From Mortierella sp. BCC40632 (taxonomy: Eukaryota > Mortierellomycota > Mortierellomycetes > Mortierellales > Mortierellaceae): a DNA stretch of 64,000 nucleotides. The position numbers and the translations under genes are program-made. Below, piece after piece: positions 1 to 11,707 of the stretch. Location of the stretch: NCBI GenBank assembly GCA_011634665.1, contig WAEK01000001.1, forward strand, positions 2,602,001 through 2,666,000, given 5' to 3'. Within the stretch, counting starts at the first letter, position 1; every line of letters starts with the position of its first letter. The notes beneath the pieces are model-generated. The model ran no database searches. It had not been told where the DNA came from and was given only the letters and a program-made list of their open reading frames with translations.

Positions 1-33
<33 letters not shown>

Positions 34-221
34 CTTGTCTTTCCCGCCATTTTTTTTTGGTTTTTCTTCTTCTTTCTCCTCTCCCACAGATGCACCTACA
101 AAGTTTATTTGTTCCAAAGGAAGAACTGCGCGACCTTATTTGCTAACCTCTTACCCCTCTCTTTTACCCCTCTCTCTCCTCCTCCTCCTTCTCTTCCTCC
201 TCTTTCCCGCTGCTCCTATAG
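1..221. other. (CT)n tract and unresolved 5' part of the BAR-SH3 gene
   Basis: The window opens in a (CT)n run (1-27) and stays pyrimidine-rich to the acceptor at 220-221. An acceptor-like CAG ends at 89, and a short open stretch follows to about 138, with a GCTAAC branch-like site just after it. I could not find a donor that keeps the frame with the exon at 222, so the upstream exon is left open. The true start of this gene lies before the window. Confidence 0.5.
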
Positions 222-2344
222 GCAAACGTATTGAGGGCGACAACAAGCACAAGGGTCTCGCCATCGAGACATTTGGCGCAAGCATGTCCTCCCAGAGCTA
301 CTCTATCCGGGAGGGTTCTTCTTACCGTATCGCTCTCCAGCGACTGGGAGATGCACATCAAAACATCGGTGTTGCTCAAGCAGAGTTGGTACATACCCGC
401 CCTTCCCATTCCTTGGTTGATTCATGTACTTATTCTTGACAAAAAAAAAGTCGTCTAACATGATTACTGTTGATGACTTTTCTTACCAATTTCCTCTGTT
501 AGATCTCTCGATTCAACAATACGTACTTGGACAATGTTGAAAAGTCACAGGCCCAGATGAAAGAATATCAGGTAAGCGATAGTACACTCAAAGGATAAAG
601 GATAGGGAGATTTGTAACAAGGATGACAACAAGGTATGATACTCACAATTTCCACCTTCCTCCCCCTGCTTTGTAGGCCCTGCAAAAGAAGCTAACATCG
701 CGACGTCAGGACTATGACGCCAAGCTATCCAAGGTCCAAAAGGCTAAAAAGGAAAAGCCAGAGTGGGAAGAGGAGATGCAGGCTTCAAAATGCAAATATG
801 AAGAAACAAGGGACAACCTTCTCAACTTGATGACGGCCATCAACGAGTCGCAGGTAGGTAGAACTCTCTCTCTCTCTCTCTGGATAGAGCCGAGTCACTG
901 GATCAGAAAAGGACACCGACCTAACAGGATACTATTCTTTTTCTATTTTCCTCTCTCTCTCCTTCTCTATCTCTCTCTCTTGGATATCTAGGACGACAGC
1001 TTGATCAGTCTCAAGGCATACCATGAAGCACAGCTCACTTATGCGCGCAAAATGGTAGAAATCTTGGAAGCGATTCCTGAAAACGCCTTTGCCGTTTCAC
1101 CCAATGGCTCCCGAGCATCCTTGTACAATGGCAATGGCGGCCATGCAAAACTGAGCCGCCAGAGCTCTAACGATCCCGATGAAGTTCACTCGAATCACTC
1201 GGACGACCAGTCCAGCACCCATTCTTCTACAGGACGCGGCCAACTCGACCGAGCACTCTCTAGTACTGACCTAAGACGACACAATACCAGTCATCATCAC
1301 GAGCTGACCCGATCCATGTCCCACCTCACACCAAGCACAACTCAAACCAGAAAGAACAGCGGCGGGGGCGGTAGTGGCAGCGGCGGGGGCGGTGGGAAAA
1401 CAAATGGCTTCATGGCTCCACCACCTCCTCCTGTTCCTCAGGGCCGCGGGCGAGCTCAGAAACAAGTGCGTGCCCTATTCAACTTTGATGCGACAGCAGA
1501 AGGAGAACTGTCGATGCAAAAAGGCGACATTATCACCATTATCGAGGAGATTGACGAGGGCTGGTGGGAGGGCGAGCTGGTGGATGCGAATGGCGTGCGG
1601 TACACAGGCATGTTCCCTTCGAATTACTGCGAAGTGGTCATGAGCGAGACAGGTTCGACCCATCGTCAAGGATCGATCAACTCGACCTCTTCCGACCCAG
1701 GACGTTATTTGGATGAAGACGAGGCGGCCTACTATGAACGCGAGTCCGAACCCACAATCCACTATGATGAGCCAGAAGAAGAAATCGTTCATGTCCCTGT
1801 CGCACGGAGAGCTCCACCACCCCCCGCACGACAGCCATCATTTGCTCCGTCATCCTATCCAAATGGCAATACGATGAATGGACACCTCCATCATGCGAAT
1901 GGAAGCAGTGCTCCTCTGACAGTGCCCCCTGCAGCTGTGGCGCGTGCAACTCCGCCACAGAGTCGACCCACGTCGACCATGTCTCTGTCCAACAGGGCGT
2001 CAACGATTGGTGCACGGATGCCTCCACCTCCACCTCCATCCCGTCGTCCTGCCAACGATACGATGAGACAATCCGCCGTGTTTTCTCACCCACCAGTACC
2101 TGCGACCGTGTCACCCCCTCTCCCAGCGGCCGGATCCACTGGGCCTTCGCCGCCACCGACCGCTGTGCCAGCAACGCCGTCTGCAGGATCGATGATGGGC
2201 TATATTCCCAAGGACTATTTTTCGAGTCAGACTCCAGACTCTACTGCAACTGACATGGGACCCTGTCGTGAATGTCAATGTACGGAATTCTCGCCTAATG
2301 TTTTTAAGCGTGGATCCTGCAACAACTGCTTCCATACCCACTAG
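222..2344 (+). CDS. Endophilin-like BAR-SH3 protein with C-terminal cysteine-rich tail (5' partial)
   Basis: Exons 222-388, 503-571, 677-853 and 992-2344 join in frame. The first three and the start of the fourth encode a helical BAR region resembling endophilin: a heptad-like stretch around LQKKLTSRRQDYDAKLSK and then NLLNLMTAINESQ, ending near 1085. BAR dimers bind and curve membranes, so a role in endocytosis or actin-linked membrane remodelling is likely. After a Ser/Gly-rich linker with a proline cluster (PPPPPVPQ), an SH3 domain lies at about 1465-1640, with the ALFNFDA start, the GWWEGEL motif and the FPSNYCE end all present. A long Pro/Ser-rich disordered region follows with PPPPPP stretches that could bind SH3 domains. 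The last 26 residues carry CxxCxC and CxxCxHxH, a putative metal-binding tail unusual for endophilins. The N-terminus is missing. The family call is strong; the cellular role is inferred. Confidence 0.85.
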
Positions 2345-2347
2345 AGT

Positions 2348-2378
<31 letters not shown>

Positions 2379-2476
2379 CTTCATTGTTTGCTGTTGTCTT
2401 TTTTTTACTTCATTGCCTACTATTTCCTATTTTCTTTTTTTTTCTTTTTTCTTTTTTTTTTTCTTATAATGTTGCC

Positions 2477-2482
2477 AATAAA
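2477..2482 (+). terminator. Poly(A) signal of the BAR-SH3 gene
   Basis: A canonical AATAAA lies about 135 bases after the stop codon at 2344, downstream of a T-rich 3' UTR that contains a run of about 30 T at 2349-2378. It is the likely cleavage and polyadenylation signal of the BAR-SH3 gene. Confidence 0.5.
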
Positions 2483-2625
2483 TACTCTAATATTGGGTCC
2501 ATTGGATTTTCTTGTTGAGTCAGCAAAGTAACAATATACACTGAATTGTATCCTTTTTTTTTCGTTGCGAGGTCCGTTGGGAGTGCGTGACCAAGCTCTA
2601 TCCTTGGTTGCACAGGTTCAGGGAC

Positions 2626-2669
<44 letters not shown>

Positions 2670-4880
2670 AAAGAGAGAGAGAAATGCATTTCCCTCCGCC
2701 TTCTCCTCTTCTGACCCCGTGGTTGTCCTATTGGAAATAGGTTTCACGGTCCCTTTCCCACTGCCCTGTTCCTCCACCCCTTTTCTCCTCATCATGTACT
2801 TTTCTTTCTTCTTCCTCTGCCTCCTAGTGCTTTTCGGAACGAACGATTTCCAATTCCTCAAATCTCCTTTGAATATCTGAACAACAGCAACAACGACAAC
2901 AATCACAAATTGCATGAACGGTATGGCGCGCATAAGAGTGAGAGTGAGTGAGAGAGAGTGCATGTGTGTGTGTGTGTGTGTGTGTATGAGTTCATTTGGT
3001 CTCTAGTCCCCATGGGCTGCCAAGAAACCAGGAAATATCAGCCGGGATAAGGAAAGTTGGGAGGAGGGGGAGAAAGGGCGAGGTTTTTCTTTGCTTCCGA
3101 GAAGAATCGGTCCTCTGCTCGCTCGCTCTGCCAATCTAGACAAAGCACCTCTCTCACTCTCTCTTTTTTTTTAATAGAGGTATATTCCTTCTCCTTTCCT
3201 CAGGCCCATTCTTCACTACCGTCACTCTACTATATCACGACATGATCACTGTCTACCGCAGTCGTCTCTCCTTCTCCTTCTTCTCTTCCTCCTCTAGTCC
3301 ACATTAAAAAAGCGACACGGGCATGGTATGGTTCACTTTGACCAGGTGGTGCAAGGGACCCGATGACCTCAAGACCCTTAGCCAAGCAAAAAAAAATCAT
3401 TATCCTGTTTTACAGGGGAGGAGGAGTCGATCCTTTTTTTTTTTTATAATGTCCGCTAAAACTATGGCTTTCGCAAAAGTCTTGTGGTAGACTTTATTCT
3501 TGAGCAGCAAGAGTCGAGTGTCAGTAGATCCTTATACCACAGTTTTCATATTCTCTCTCTCTCTCTCTCTCTTTTTTACTTCCTTCACTCTTTTTCAATC
3601 ATAAAGAATCCCACCCCTTGCTGGTCTTTGGCAAGCTGTAGAAAGAGAGAAAAAGAGAAAGAAGGAGAAATAGAAAATAGAAGCGAAGATCAAGGCGCGT
3701 TCAGCCCTGTCCCCGGACTAAAAAAGGATAGCGAGACACAGTTTGATTGTGCCTGTACGCGCGCAGTGGAGGAGGAGAACTAGCAAATGTATTGTGTTTT
3801 GTGTACAATACAATGCATCCAAAAAAGAAACGGATGGGGGGAGGGGGTGGATGACCAGAAGGCAAGACCAGATGACGGAAGAATAGGGGGGGAGAGAGGA
3901 GAGAAGGAAGAAGAACAACAAGAAGAAGGAGAGTTGGAAAAAAAAAGACATCAACGATATAATGAATCATCAGCATCAGCATCATCAAAGCGACAAGGCT
4001 GGGGAGAGGTAGTCTAGGAAGGTGTAGAAAGGATTCGCTAACGCACCACCCACTGCACCAACTTTTTTTTCTTTTCTCTTCTCTCCTCCAAGGCGTGGTG
4101 ACGTCCCGTCCGAGGCAAACACGGTACGAGTCCGCGCAAGGTCCCTCTCTCTTTCTCTCTCTCACTCACACACCAAGAAAGAGAACGGGATGGGTAGCGA
4201 GAACCGGATTATGCGCCGTAACTGCAAACAGAGAGGCTGGAAGGCGAGGCTGGGGTGGCGGCGGATGGGGCGGGCGAGAATCGACAGAAAAAAAAAAAAA
4301 AACCATTGCACTGATGCGGGTCTGGTAACAAGAAAGAAAAGAAGAGAAAGGATGTGAAGCCCACGGTCCACATGGTCCACACTCGCACACGGGCCTTTAT
4401 TTGCTTTGCTTTGCTTCGCTCTTTCTTCCGTCTTTCTTATTTTCTCGCTTCTCTCTCTCTCTTTCTCTTCTTTCTCGCTTTCTCTCTCCAAATTCCCTGA
4501 ACACATCCTCTCTTTTTCTCCATCCCTGCCCATACCTGCACACATCCCTGCGCTTGTGGACCCCACACCCAGCTCTTCTTCTCCGAATCACACCTGAACA
4601 CACACACACACACACACAAGTTCACAGGCACAACATTCTCCGAGTCCACTCTGGGTCCTTTTATTCCACACACCTCAGTCTCCACCACCAACACCTTCTG
4701 TCTCTCTCCTCCACCGCCAGCTCGCCTCTCTGCTCTCGGTTCCCTTTTTCATTTTGTTCTTTTCTCCTTGGACGCCACCAACCGTCACTCAACCCGCAGC
4801 CAACCTCCTACCCCTTCTCACCCTTCACAACACTCTGTTCCTTGCTCTTTTTTCAAAAAAAAGAGCCTAATCTATAAGTC
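2483..4880. other. Intergenic region with simple repeats; promoter of LIM gene
   Basis: No supported gene was found. Reading frames on both strands are low-complexity Leu/Ser/Phe or Lys/Glu stretches made by pyrimidine or purine tracts. It holds a (GA)n array near 2631-2685, a (TG)n run near 2964-2985, several short (CT)n and T runs, and a (CA)n run near 4601-4618. The last 450 bases are strongly CT-rich on the plus strand, typical of a fungal promoter and 5' UTR, and lead into the LIM gene start. Confidence 0.5.
2631..2685. repeat. (GA)n microsatellite
   Basis: A nearly pure GA dinucleotide run with a few interruptions. It lies in intergenic DNA between the BAR-SH3 gene and the LIM gene. 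Confidence 0.9.
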
Positions 4881-6307
4881 ATGGGTTTCTGTCATCGATG
4901 TGGCGACTTGGTCCATGGAGCGAATTGCCTCAAGTGCGGTGGTCGTTCCGTCAGTATGTTTTCTTTCATTACTGTGCATCCACACCGTGGATGAAATCCA
5001 CCAACCTTTATTGACTTGCTCATTCCTCCTTGCCTCGAGTCTCACCCAGACAGACTAACACGCAGCTGCTTCGTACCTTTTTTTTTGTTCCTTTCCTTTG
5101 ATTCTCTTGTGACTAGTGTCTATCACCAGTGGTCTTTCCTCCAACAATAGAAATGATCCTTGGATCAGCGCGTATGTTTATGTTTTTTGTCTTTTCCTGC
5201 AATGTCCTTCAGTTTCTTCATCAGTGGTTGCACTAGCAAGCGAGAGAAGAAGGGGGGACGAAAGAGTGGGGAGATGTGTTGAGGATAGGAAAAGTGAGAG
5301 AGAGTGAAGAGGAAGAAGAAGGGGGCAACAAAGGGTGATCACGCGTTGTACGGACAGGGATGCAACCCTAGAAGCACTCAGACAAAGGGAGAACCTAAGC
5401 TCGCACTATACTCGACCCGCAGGAACAGATCCAACGAACTGACAAAAGGCAGAGTCGAACGACTGATCATCAGGCGCTGCAAAGGGCGCAGGACCCATAT
5501 CATGCCCATGGTCGAAAATAGACATTGTTCACCCACCACCACCACCCCCCCCCCTCTTCCCCTTCCTTCCTTCCTCCCACCACTTACCTTACCTTACCCC
5601 CCTACCCCTACACACTCGCACATACACACACACACACTTTCTCGCTCGCTCTCACACTCACACCATATATGGACAGTCATCATCAGAGAAGGATGATGCG
5701 GCTTTCGACCTTGCCCACATCCTGGTCATGACCTATCGTCAGGAGGACAAAGACTTGGCGCTGGAGCGGCAGGCACAGCACACATCACTTCTCTAGTGGG
5801 CCAGACCAGCAGACACGGCAACTGACTTGATTCCTCAATGTGCGGATCCTAATAGATATCAGAATATACTGGAAGGAGGCATCTCCAAGCCCTCGAAGCG
5901 CATGTCTCTGCCCGCAGCGGCCACTTCACCTTCGCTGAGCAGGACTCAACCTCTTGTTCCTCAGAAACAGTGCCACACCTGTAGCAAGTCAATACTACAG
6001 TCCAAGGTCTTTGTAGAGCCAGGAAAACCGTCGATCATCTATTGTGAAAAGTGTTATGTCGAAAAGTTTACCAAGGGCGACTGTCCTATGTGTTACAAAC
6101 CCGTCATGTCCAAGACAGATCCTTACATCACCCACAACAAACGTGCCTGGCATTCAGTAAGTGCCACTTTCTTTCTTTCTCTTTCATACTCTCCAATCGC
6201 CTTCATTGCCACATGATTTTACTCTTTGTGTCCCTGATTTCTCTCCTTCTCGTTCCATAACGGAAAAAAAAAAGGAAAGCTGACCACTCATCTCTCATCT
6301 CTGGACT

Positions 6308-6338
<31 letters not shown>

Positions 6339-9128
6339 TTAGGCCTGCTTCCATTGCTACCAATGCCAAATCGATCTTTCTACAAAGCCGATGGTCGACC
6401 TCCGTGGGCGTCCTTGTTGCGAAAACTGTCTGATGGCACAAGAAGGAGCTGCTCAGAGTCCTACTCCTTTGGATCAACCTTCCCACTTTGGTGGATCGGA
6501 TTACACGGATGGCAACATGTCTGGATCACTAGTCGGATTGCCCACCTCGCAGTATTCTCCTCTCTCCAAGCCCGTGAACGATCGCAACATGTCTTTCTCG
6601 CCACAGCCTTCTTCTGATTACTCAATAGGAAATAATGTCTCTTCGACTCGACTACAGCACAACCTGTCACCTCTTGATGTGAGCGCCACGGATGTGGGAA
6701 GACACTATGGGAACCACTCACCCTTGTCCGCACATAGTACATCGAGTCAATCCTCCCTCGGGCTGCTCTCGAGACACACGCCATCCAGCGGATACACCAG
6801 TGGCACCTCATCCACCTATTCCAGTCTTGGCAAGGGACAGGCAAGCTCTGCTGCTCCCTTGGCCGCAGCAGGGTCAAGCCTACTCAGAGATCACCCTCAA
6901 ATGGGCCTTTCCTCTCGAGCGGACAGTCCTCTCTCTTCCTATCGACGACCCAACTCGGCCTTGTCTGTTCACTCTTACAACAGTTCGAGACCTGCCTCAC
7001 CCGGAGCACGTGTCCATGACATGGATGGAAATGACACTGGGAGTGGATATGGGACAACAGGTTCGGATCGTGAGAGACGTGCAAGTCAGAACGATAGCGT
7101 TGTGTCCAACAAGAGCTCGACCGATTCAGGTTTCCATGGTTTAAGACGATCTCGATCCCGATCCATGGTGAATCTGGAGGAGTTAGGTTCGACTCTAGCC
7201 AAGTCATTGAACGTTTCTTCAAGCACACCACCACCTCCACGACAACCAGGATTCACAGGTCGATATGGAAGTGGAACCCCGAGCAACATGGGAAGCAGCC
7301 CCAACTCGCGCCCAAAGACGCCCAACATGGATCGATATCCGTCGAGCCTTGCTGCTGAAAACGATTATTCCTCAGCTGGTACTACTACTACTACTACTAC
7401 TGCTGCTGCTGCTGTTGCCAAGCCATCTACTGCTACACTCCAGACTCCAGGAACTGAGGCAGCGCGATCACCTACACCCAAGCTCTCTCGGGTTCGTTCT
7501 CGATCCTCTGCTGGTTCAGCGCCTTCGGGAATGGTGAGAGCCAAGACAGAAGCATGGATGAATCAGGCGCAGCAAGCGACTTCGCCCGCCTCGAATCGGT
7601 CCAGTCAACATTTTGGTTCAAACCAGAATCTGCTCAACAACCGCTCTGTCAACGCCTTCACGGGATCGAGTTACCACGCATCTGTTGAGCGAGCGCCTTT
7701 AAAGACACCATCGTCCATGTTTGGACCCATCAAAGGAGCCAATGCCTCGACAGAGATTGAGTCCAAGTATGGTCCACTTGAGCCTGAGCCCAATCGATCC
7801 TCGTCCTCTATTTTCCGACATGGTCGACAGCGTTCCAACACGGTTGGAGAGGCAGTCAGCTTTCCAGCCGTGAATGTGGATGGGTCATTGGTAAGCACGC
7901 AAAAGAGCGGTACTGTTCCAGAGGGTCATTGTCACAAGTGTTTGGAAAAGGTGATTGAGAGTGGAATCCGACTTCAGAATGGCGATCGATTCCATATTGG
8001 ATGTTTCTTGTGTCATGGATGTAAGCAAGTGTTTACCGAGTCTGAATTCCATGTCGTGTATGGGCGACCCTACCATCCTGCTGTAAGTGGTGTTACTTTT
8101 TATTTTGTTTTATTTGATAAACTGTTTTTGTAGTTGTTGATACTCCAGAATGCAGGGGATCCATTTGTCTAACCTTCGGATATTATTTCTGTATTGCAAT
8201 AGTGTGTCCCTTCTGCTGGAATGATGCCCATGTCATCAACGGTGACCAAGTGTCAGAAATGCCAAAAGGTGATTGGCAACAAGTCGATTCGATCCGGAGG
8301 ATTGAATTACCATCCACAATGCTTCACCTGTACACACTGTAGCAAGGTTCTCTTGAGCACCAGTCGATTCTTTGAAGTAGATGGTCAGATCGAGTGCGAA
8401 GCCTGTTGTGAAGAATTGGACCGCGAGCGACTCGGAGCTCCCAAGATTGTTCCCGTGGCTCGAGCGGCAGATCATTTCCCCGTGCCTCCGATGGCTGTGC
8501 CTGTCACGACAGGAGGCAAGACACCATTGGAGCCATCCCGTCCAGGGGGGTTGGCTTCGGTCAATTCGACTACTTTCCACGCGGCTGGTGATGGATATGG
8601 AACGCCATTGAATGCCAGCGGTCGTTCGTCTCCAGTCTCGCTCCGATCGCCTGGATCACCATCCTCTGTGGGTGGAGATGGTGATATGACGTCGCCTGTG
8701 CTGATGATGGCTTCTCCATTGGCGATGCGATCTGATCCTCCTGTGCTATCGTCGCTCTTTAGCACACGGACGCGACCACTGCCCAAGTTTGGAGGAGTGA
8801 CCAACTGTCCACGGTGTCAACTGCCCGTTGGAGTGATGGACCAAGTCCCAGGACCCAAGAATGAGAAATGGCACAAAAAGTGTTTGAGCTGTAAAGAGTG
8901 CAAGAAGCCTCTTGATTCGAGTGCGTTGACTCGAGGAGAAGGCGAGGCGTTCTGTCGCGGATGCTTTGTAAGTGGGCTTTTTTTTTTTTTTTTTTTTTTG
9001 AGTGACTTTTTCAGAGCGAGAATTCAAGTTGTGCTAACAGGCTATTACTCTCTCTCTTTCTCTCTCTCTCTCTGTTCTATTCATGACAGAACAAGAAAGG
9101 AACACCCACGCGTCGACACGTGGTGTAG
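4881..9128 (+). CDS. Paxillin-like protein with four LIM domains
   Basis: Exons 4881-4953, 5117-5171, 5856-6156 (or from 5805), 6343-8082, 8203-8967 and 9090-9128 join in frame to about 990 residues. The N-terminus has a small CxxC...CxxC cluster (CHRCGDLV, CLKCGG). LIM1 spans the 6157-6342 intron (CPMC, then HSACFHCYQC, CENC). A Ser/Thr-rich disordered middle of about 490 residues follows. LIM2 starts near 7930 (CHKC, HIGCFLC), LIM3 near 8245 (CQKC, HPQCFTC, CEAC) and LIM4 near 8810 (CPRC, HKKCLSC, CRGC). LIM domains bind zinc and dock partners; fungal relatives such as fission yeast Pxl1 work in actin, cell-wall and cytokinesis signalling. LIM domains at the C-terminal end after a disordered N-terminal half match the paxillin layout. 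The exon start at 5856 is the least certain border; both choices keep the frame. The family call is firm; orthology to Pxl1 is tentative. Confidence 0.85.
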
Positions 9129-9564
9129 AACTGGGGGCTCACGGATGGGGGTTGTTGTTGAAGGATACCCGTGACAGAAACAAATATAAACAATTTTTTT
9201 TTTTTTTATGACACGAACGCGAAACTGCCTATCGGACACGGGTCGGACTGTCGCACACACCCCGAATGTGCTCAGCGGCGACGTCTCATTCGCAGTCCGC
9301 AAAAAAAAAGAGAGAAGCTGTCTTTGTTGTTGGCCTGGCTTGAGAGAAGAAGAAGAAAAAAAAAAAAAGAGAACGAGAAAGAAGAGAGAAAAGGAGAAAA
9401 AGAGAGTAACGAGGATGGAAAAAGTGGGGGATGTAAAAACGGATGTGAAAGTGAGATGCAGAATAATGACAAGATGTTGCAGGCGCGTCAGCCCAACCAA
9501 AAAGGACGCAACGCCCTCCAGTACAGCTCAATCTTTTGCGTGTGCAAAAAAAAAAAAAAAACGC

Positions 9565-9600
9565 AGGCGTGGCAGGCGTGGCAGGCGTGGCGGGCGCGGC
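9565..9600. repeat. Short GC-rich minisatellite, 9-bp unit
   Basis: Three exact copies of AGGCGTGGC are followed by one degenerate copy (GGGCGCGGC). It directly follows an A run in the APSES gene's upstream region. Confidence 0.8.
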
Positions 9601-9608
9601 AGCCGGTC

Positions 9609-9614
9609 ACGCGT
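9609..9614. promoter_or_regulatory. MluI cell-cycle box (ACGCGT) upstream of the APSES gene
   Basis: A palindromic ACGCGT lies about 620 bases upstream of the APSES start codon. ACGCGT is the established binding site of Mbp1/Res-type APSES complexes (MBF), so self-regulation is possible. A single six-base match can occur by chance, and another copy sits at 9108-9113 inside the last LIM-gene exon. Confidence 0.3.
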
Positions 9615-10230
9615 TCTGGGACTCGGCGATCAGACCCATGGGCCCATGAAAGACGAGAGCAGGGAGAGAGCGACAGAGAATGAGGCGCACGCCATTTGGA
9701 TTCGCTTGTCTTGCATTAGGTTGAGGTGCCCCGTCATCGTCTCTTTCTTTCTTTCTTTTCTTCATCCCTCGCTCCACTGTTCCTCATCCTTTTTTTTTTT
9801 TTTCGTCTTTCTTCTTTCTGCTGCTGTGCCCCGGATCACACCTTTTTTTTTTTTTTTTTTGGCCCGATCTCTTTTTTCTTCTCTCTTCCTCCTTTCCTCC
9901 CTTCCTCTTTTTTTCTCTTTCTCTCTTTCTCTTTCCCACCATCACACTCTCTTTTTGGCACCGATCCTGTCCAGCACCATCGACACTCGTCCATGGCGAT
10001 TACGACAACGACCTAGTTGACTGCATTCCTGACCTGTTCCCTCCAGCGTAGGCAGTCCCCATCTCCTGCTCCATCCCTTCTCTGCCTCTTTTCTTTTTCT
10101 TTTTTCTCTTTCTCATCCACAACAGGCAGAACACCCTTGTGCATCCCCACACACACATTCATTCATTTCTTCATTCTCATTCTCTCATTTATTCATACTC
10201 ATATTCTCACTCATTTCAATCCTCATTCAC

Positions 10231-11651
10231 ATGTCTTCATCCCTCCCTCCTGCACTTTCCACAACAGCCGCAGCCGAGCCAGCTGCAGGATCGGAGCCGG
10301 TGTCCGTTCCAGCCATGAGTGCTATCCCTGCCGTCAATGCTACGGCCGCCAAAACCAACGACTCGACGTCCGCCATCCCTTCTAACAATGTCAGCATCGG
10401 TCACACAGCACCGACCACCTCCAACGCTGCATTATCTTTACAGCAACAGACCAACCTTGTGACGCCGCAGGAAGAGACCTCTTTAGCCACAGCCGCCACG
10501 GGTCAGTCAACTCTGCAGGGACAACAAGCAGCACCTGCAGTAGGAGCTGCTACTGCTGCTGCCGCTGCTCCAAGTGCAATCCCGACTGCAGACCACTCCA
10601 CAGCCAACCAACCTGCTGTTTCCACCGAAATATCTTCTAAAGGCACAACAGACACCTCAGTAGTTGGCACAAGCACAAGCACTGTCCCTCCTATTGCACA
10701 ATCGCGCAGTGAAGACAGTGCAAGCTTTGTCCCTGCCAACGTACTCCAGCAACTGCAGCAGCTGCAGCAACAGCTCGGACAATCCCCTTCTTCTTCTTCC
10801 ACTCCTCTCAATACAGCAACCACAGCACCAGGGTCAACAACTACTCCACAACCAGCTCAAGCTCGACCCGAGAGCCTCTCTTCTGCACAGCCGCCAGACG
10901 CGACGACGATGACGCCTGCTCAACAACTTCAACATGATCTTCATCAGTTAAAGCTACACAAGGAGCTTCTTGCAGAGGCCAGAGTCGCCCTGACAGCTCT
11001 AGGATCTGCTAGTCTTCCAAAAACGGCGGGCTCCACTCCATTAGAAGTCAGTGCACCCGCCGTTGCACCGTCGACGGCTCTTCCAGAGATGGTCGCCGCT
11101 GTGACTGTGACGGCTCCTCCAGAAGGCTCGAGTCCAGGAAACCAATCTACATTGACGAGCAACGGGAGTGCCACCTCTTCTGAAAAGAGTCTGCCCACTA
11201 CAGAGCGAACATCGAGAGGAGTGAGTGGGAGTGAAGGGGATGTCCAAGGCTCTACTACAACTACGACCACCACAACTGCCACCACCACAACTACAACTAC
11301 TACCGCTGCTGCTAGTGGTAAAACTGCAGTGGCCAATAATACTCCAAGTGGTGCTAGTGGTGCCAGTGGTAGTAGTGGGACAGGTCAGATCTTCAAGGCG
11401 ACCTATTCAGGAGTACCAGTCTTTGAGATGATCTGTCGAGGAGTAGCTGTGATGCGACGACGATCTGATTCCTATTTGAATGCGACCCAGATCTTGAAGG
11501 TGGCCGAGTTTGATAAGCCTCAGCGAACCCGGATTTTGGAACGAGAAGTCCAAAAGGGCGAACATGAAAAAATCCAGGGTGGCTATGGAAAATATCAAGG
11601 TAAAGAAAAAAAAATCATGGGAAAGAGCAGCTAGTTTTGGCAAAGAAAAAA

Positions 11652-11707
<56 letters not shown>

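Larger units (their letters stand above)
9129..10230. other. Intergenic region and promoter of the APSES gene
   Basis: No gene is supported. It carries A runs (9301-9309, 9357-9368, 9546-9560), a four-copy 9-bp GC-rich repeat at 9565-9600, an ACGCGT box at 9609-9614 and, from about 9740, a CT-rich 5' flank with T runs. The last 70 bases before the start are CATT/TCAT-rich. Arg/Lys-rich open frames here come from the purine tracts and lack family resemblance. Confidence 0.5.

Noticed and set aside
5677..5793. 39-codon open stretch within the LIM gene's third intron
   Set aside because: No acceptor gives the phase needed by the preceding exon, and it ends in a stop before the LIM exon.
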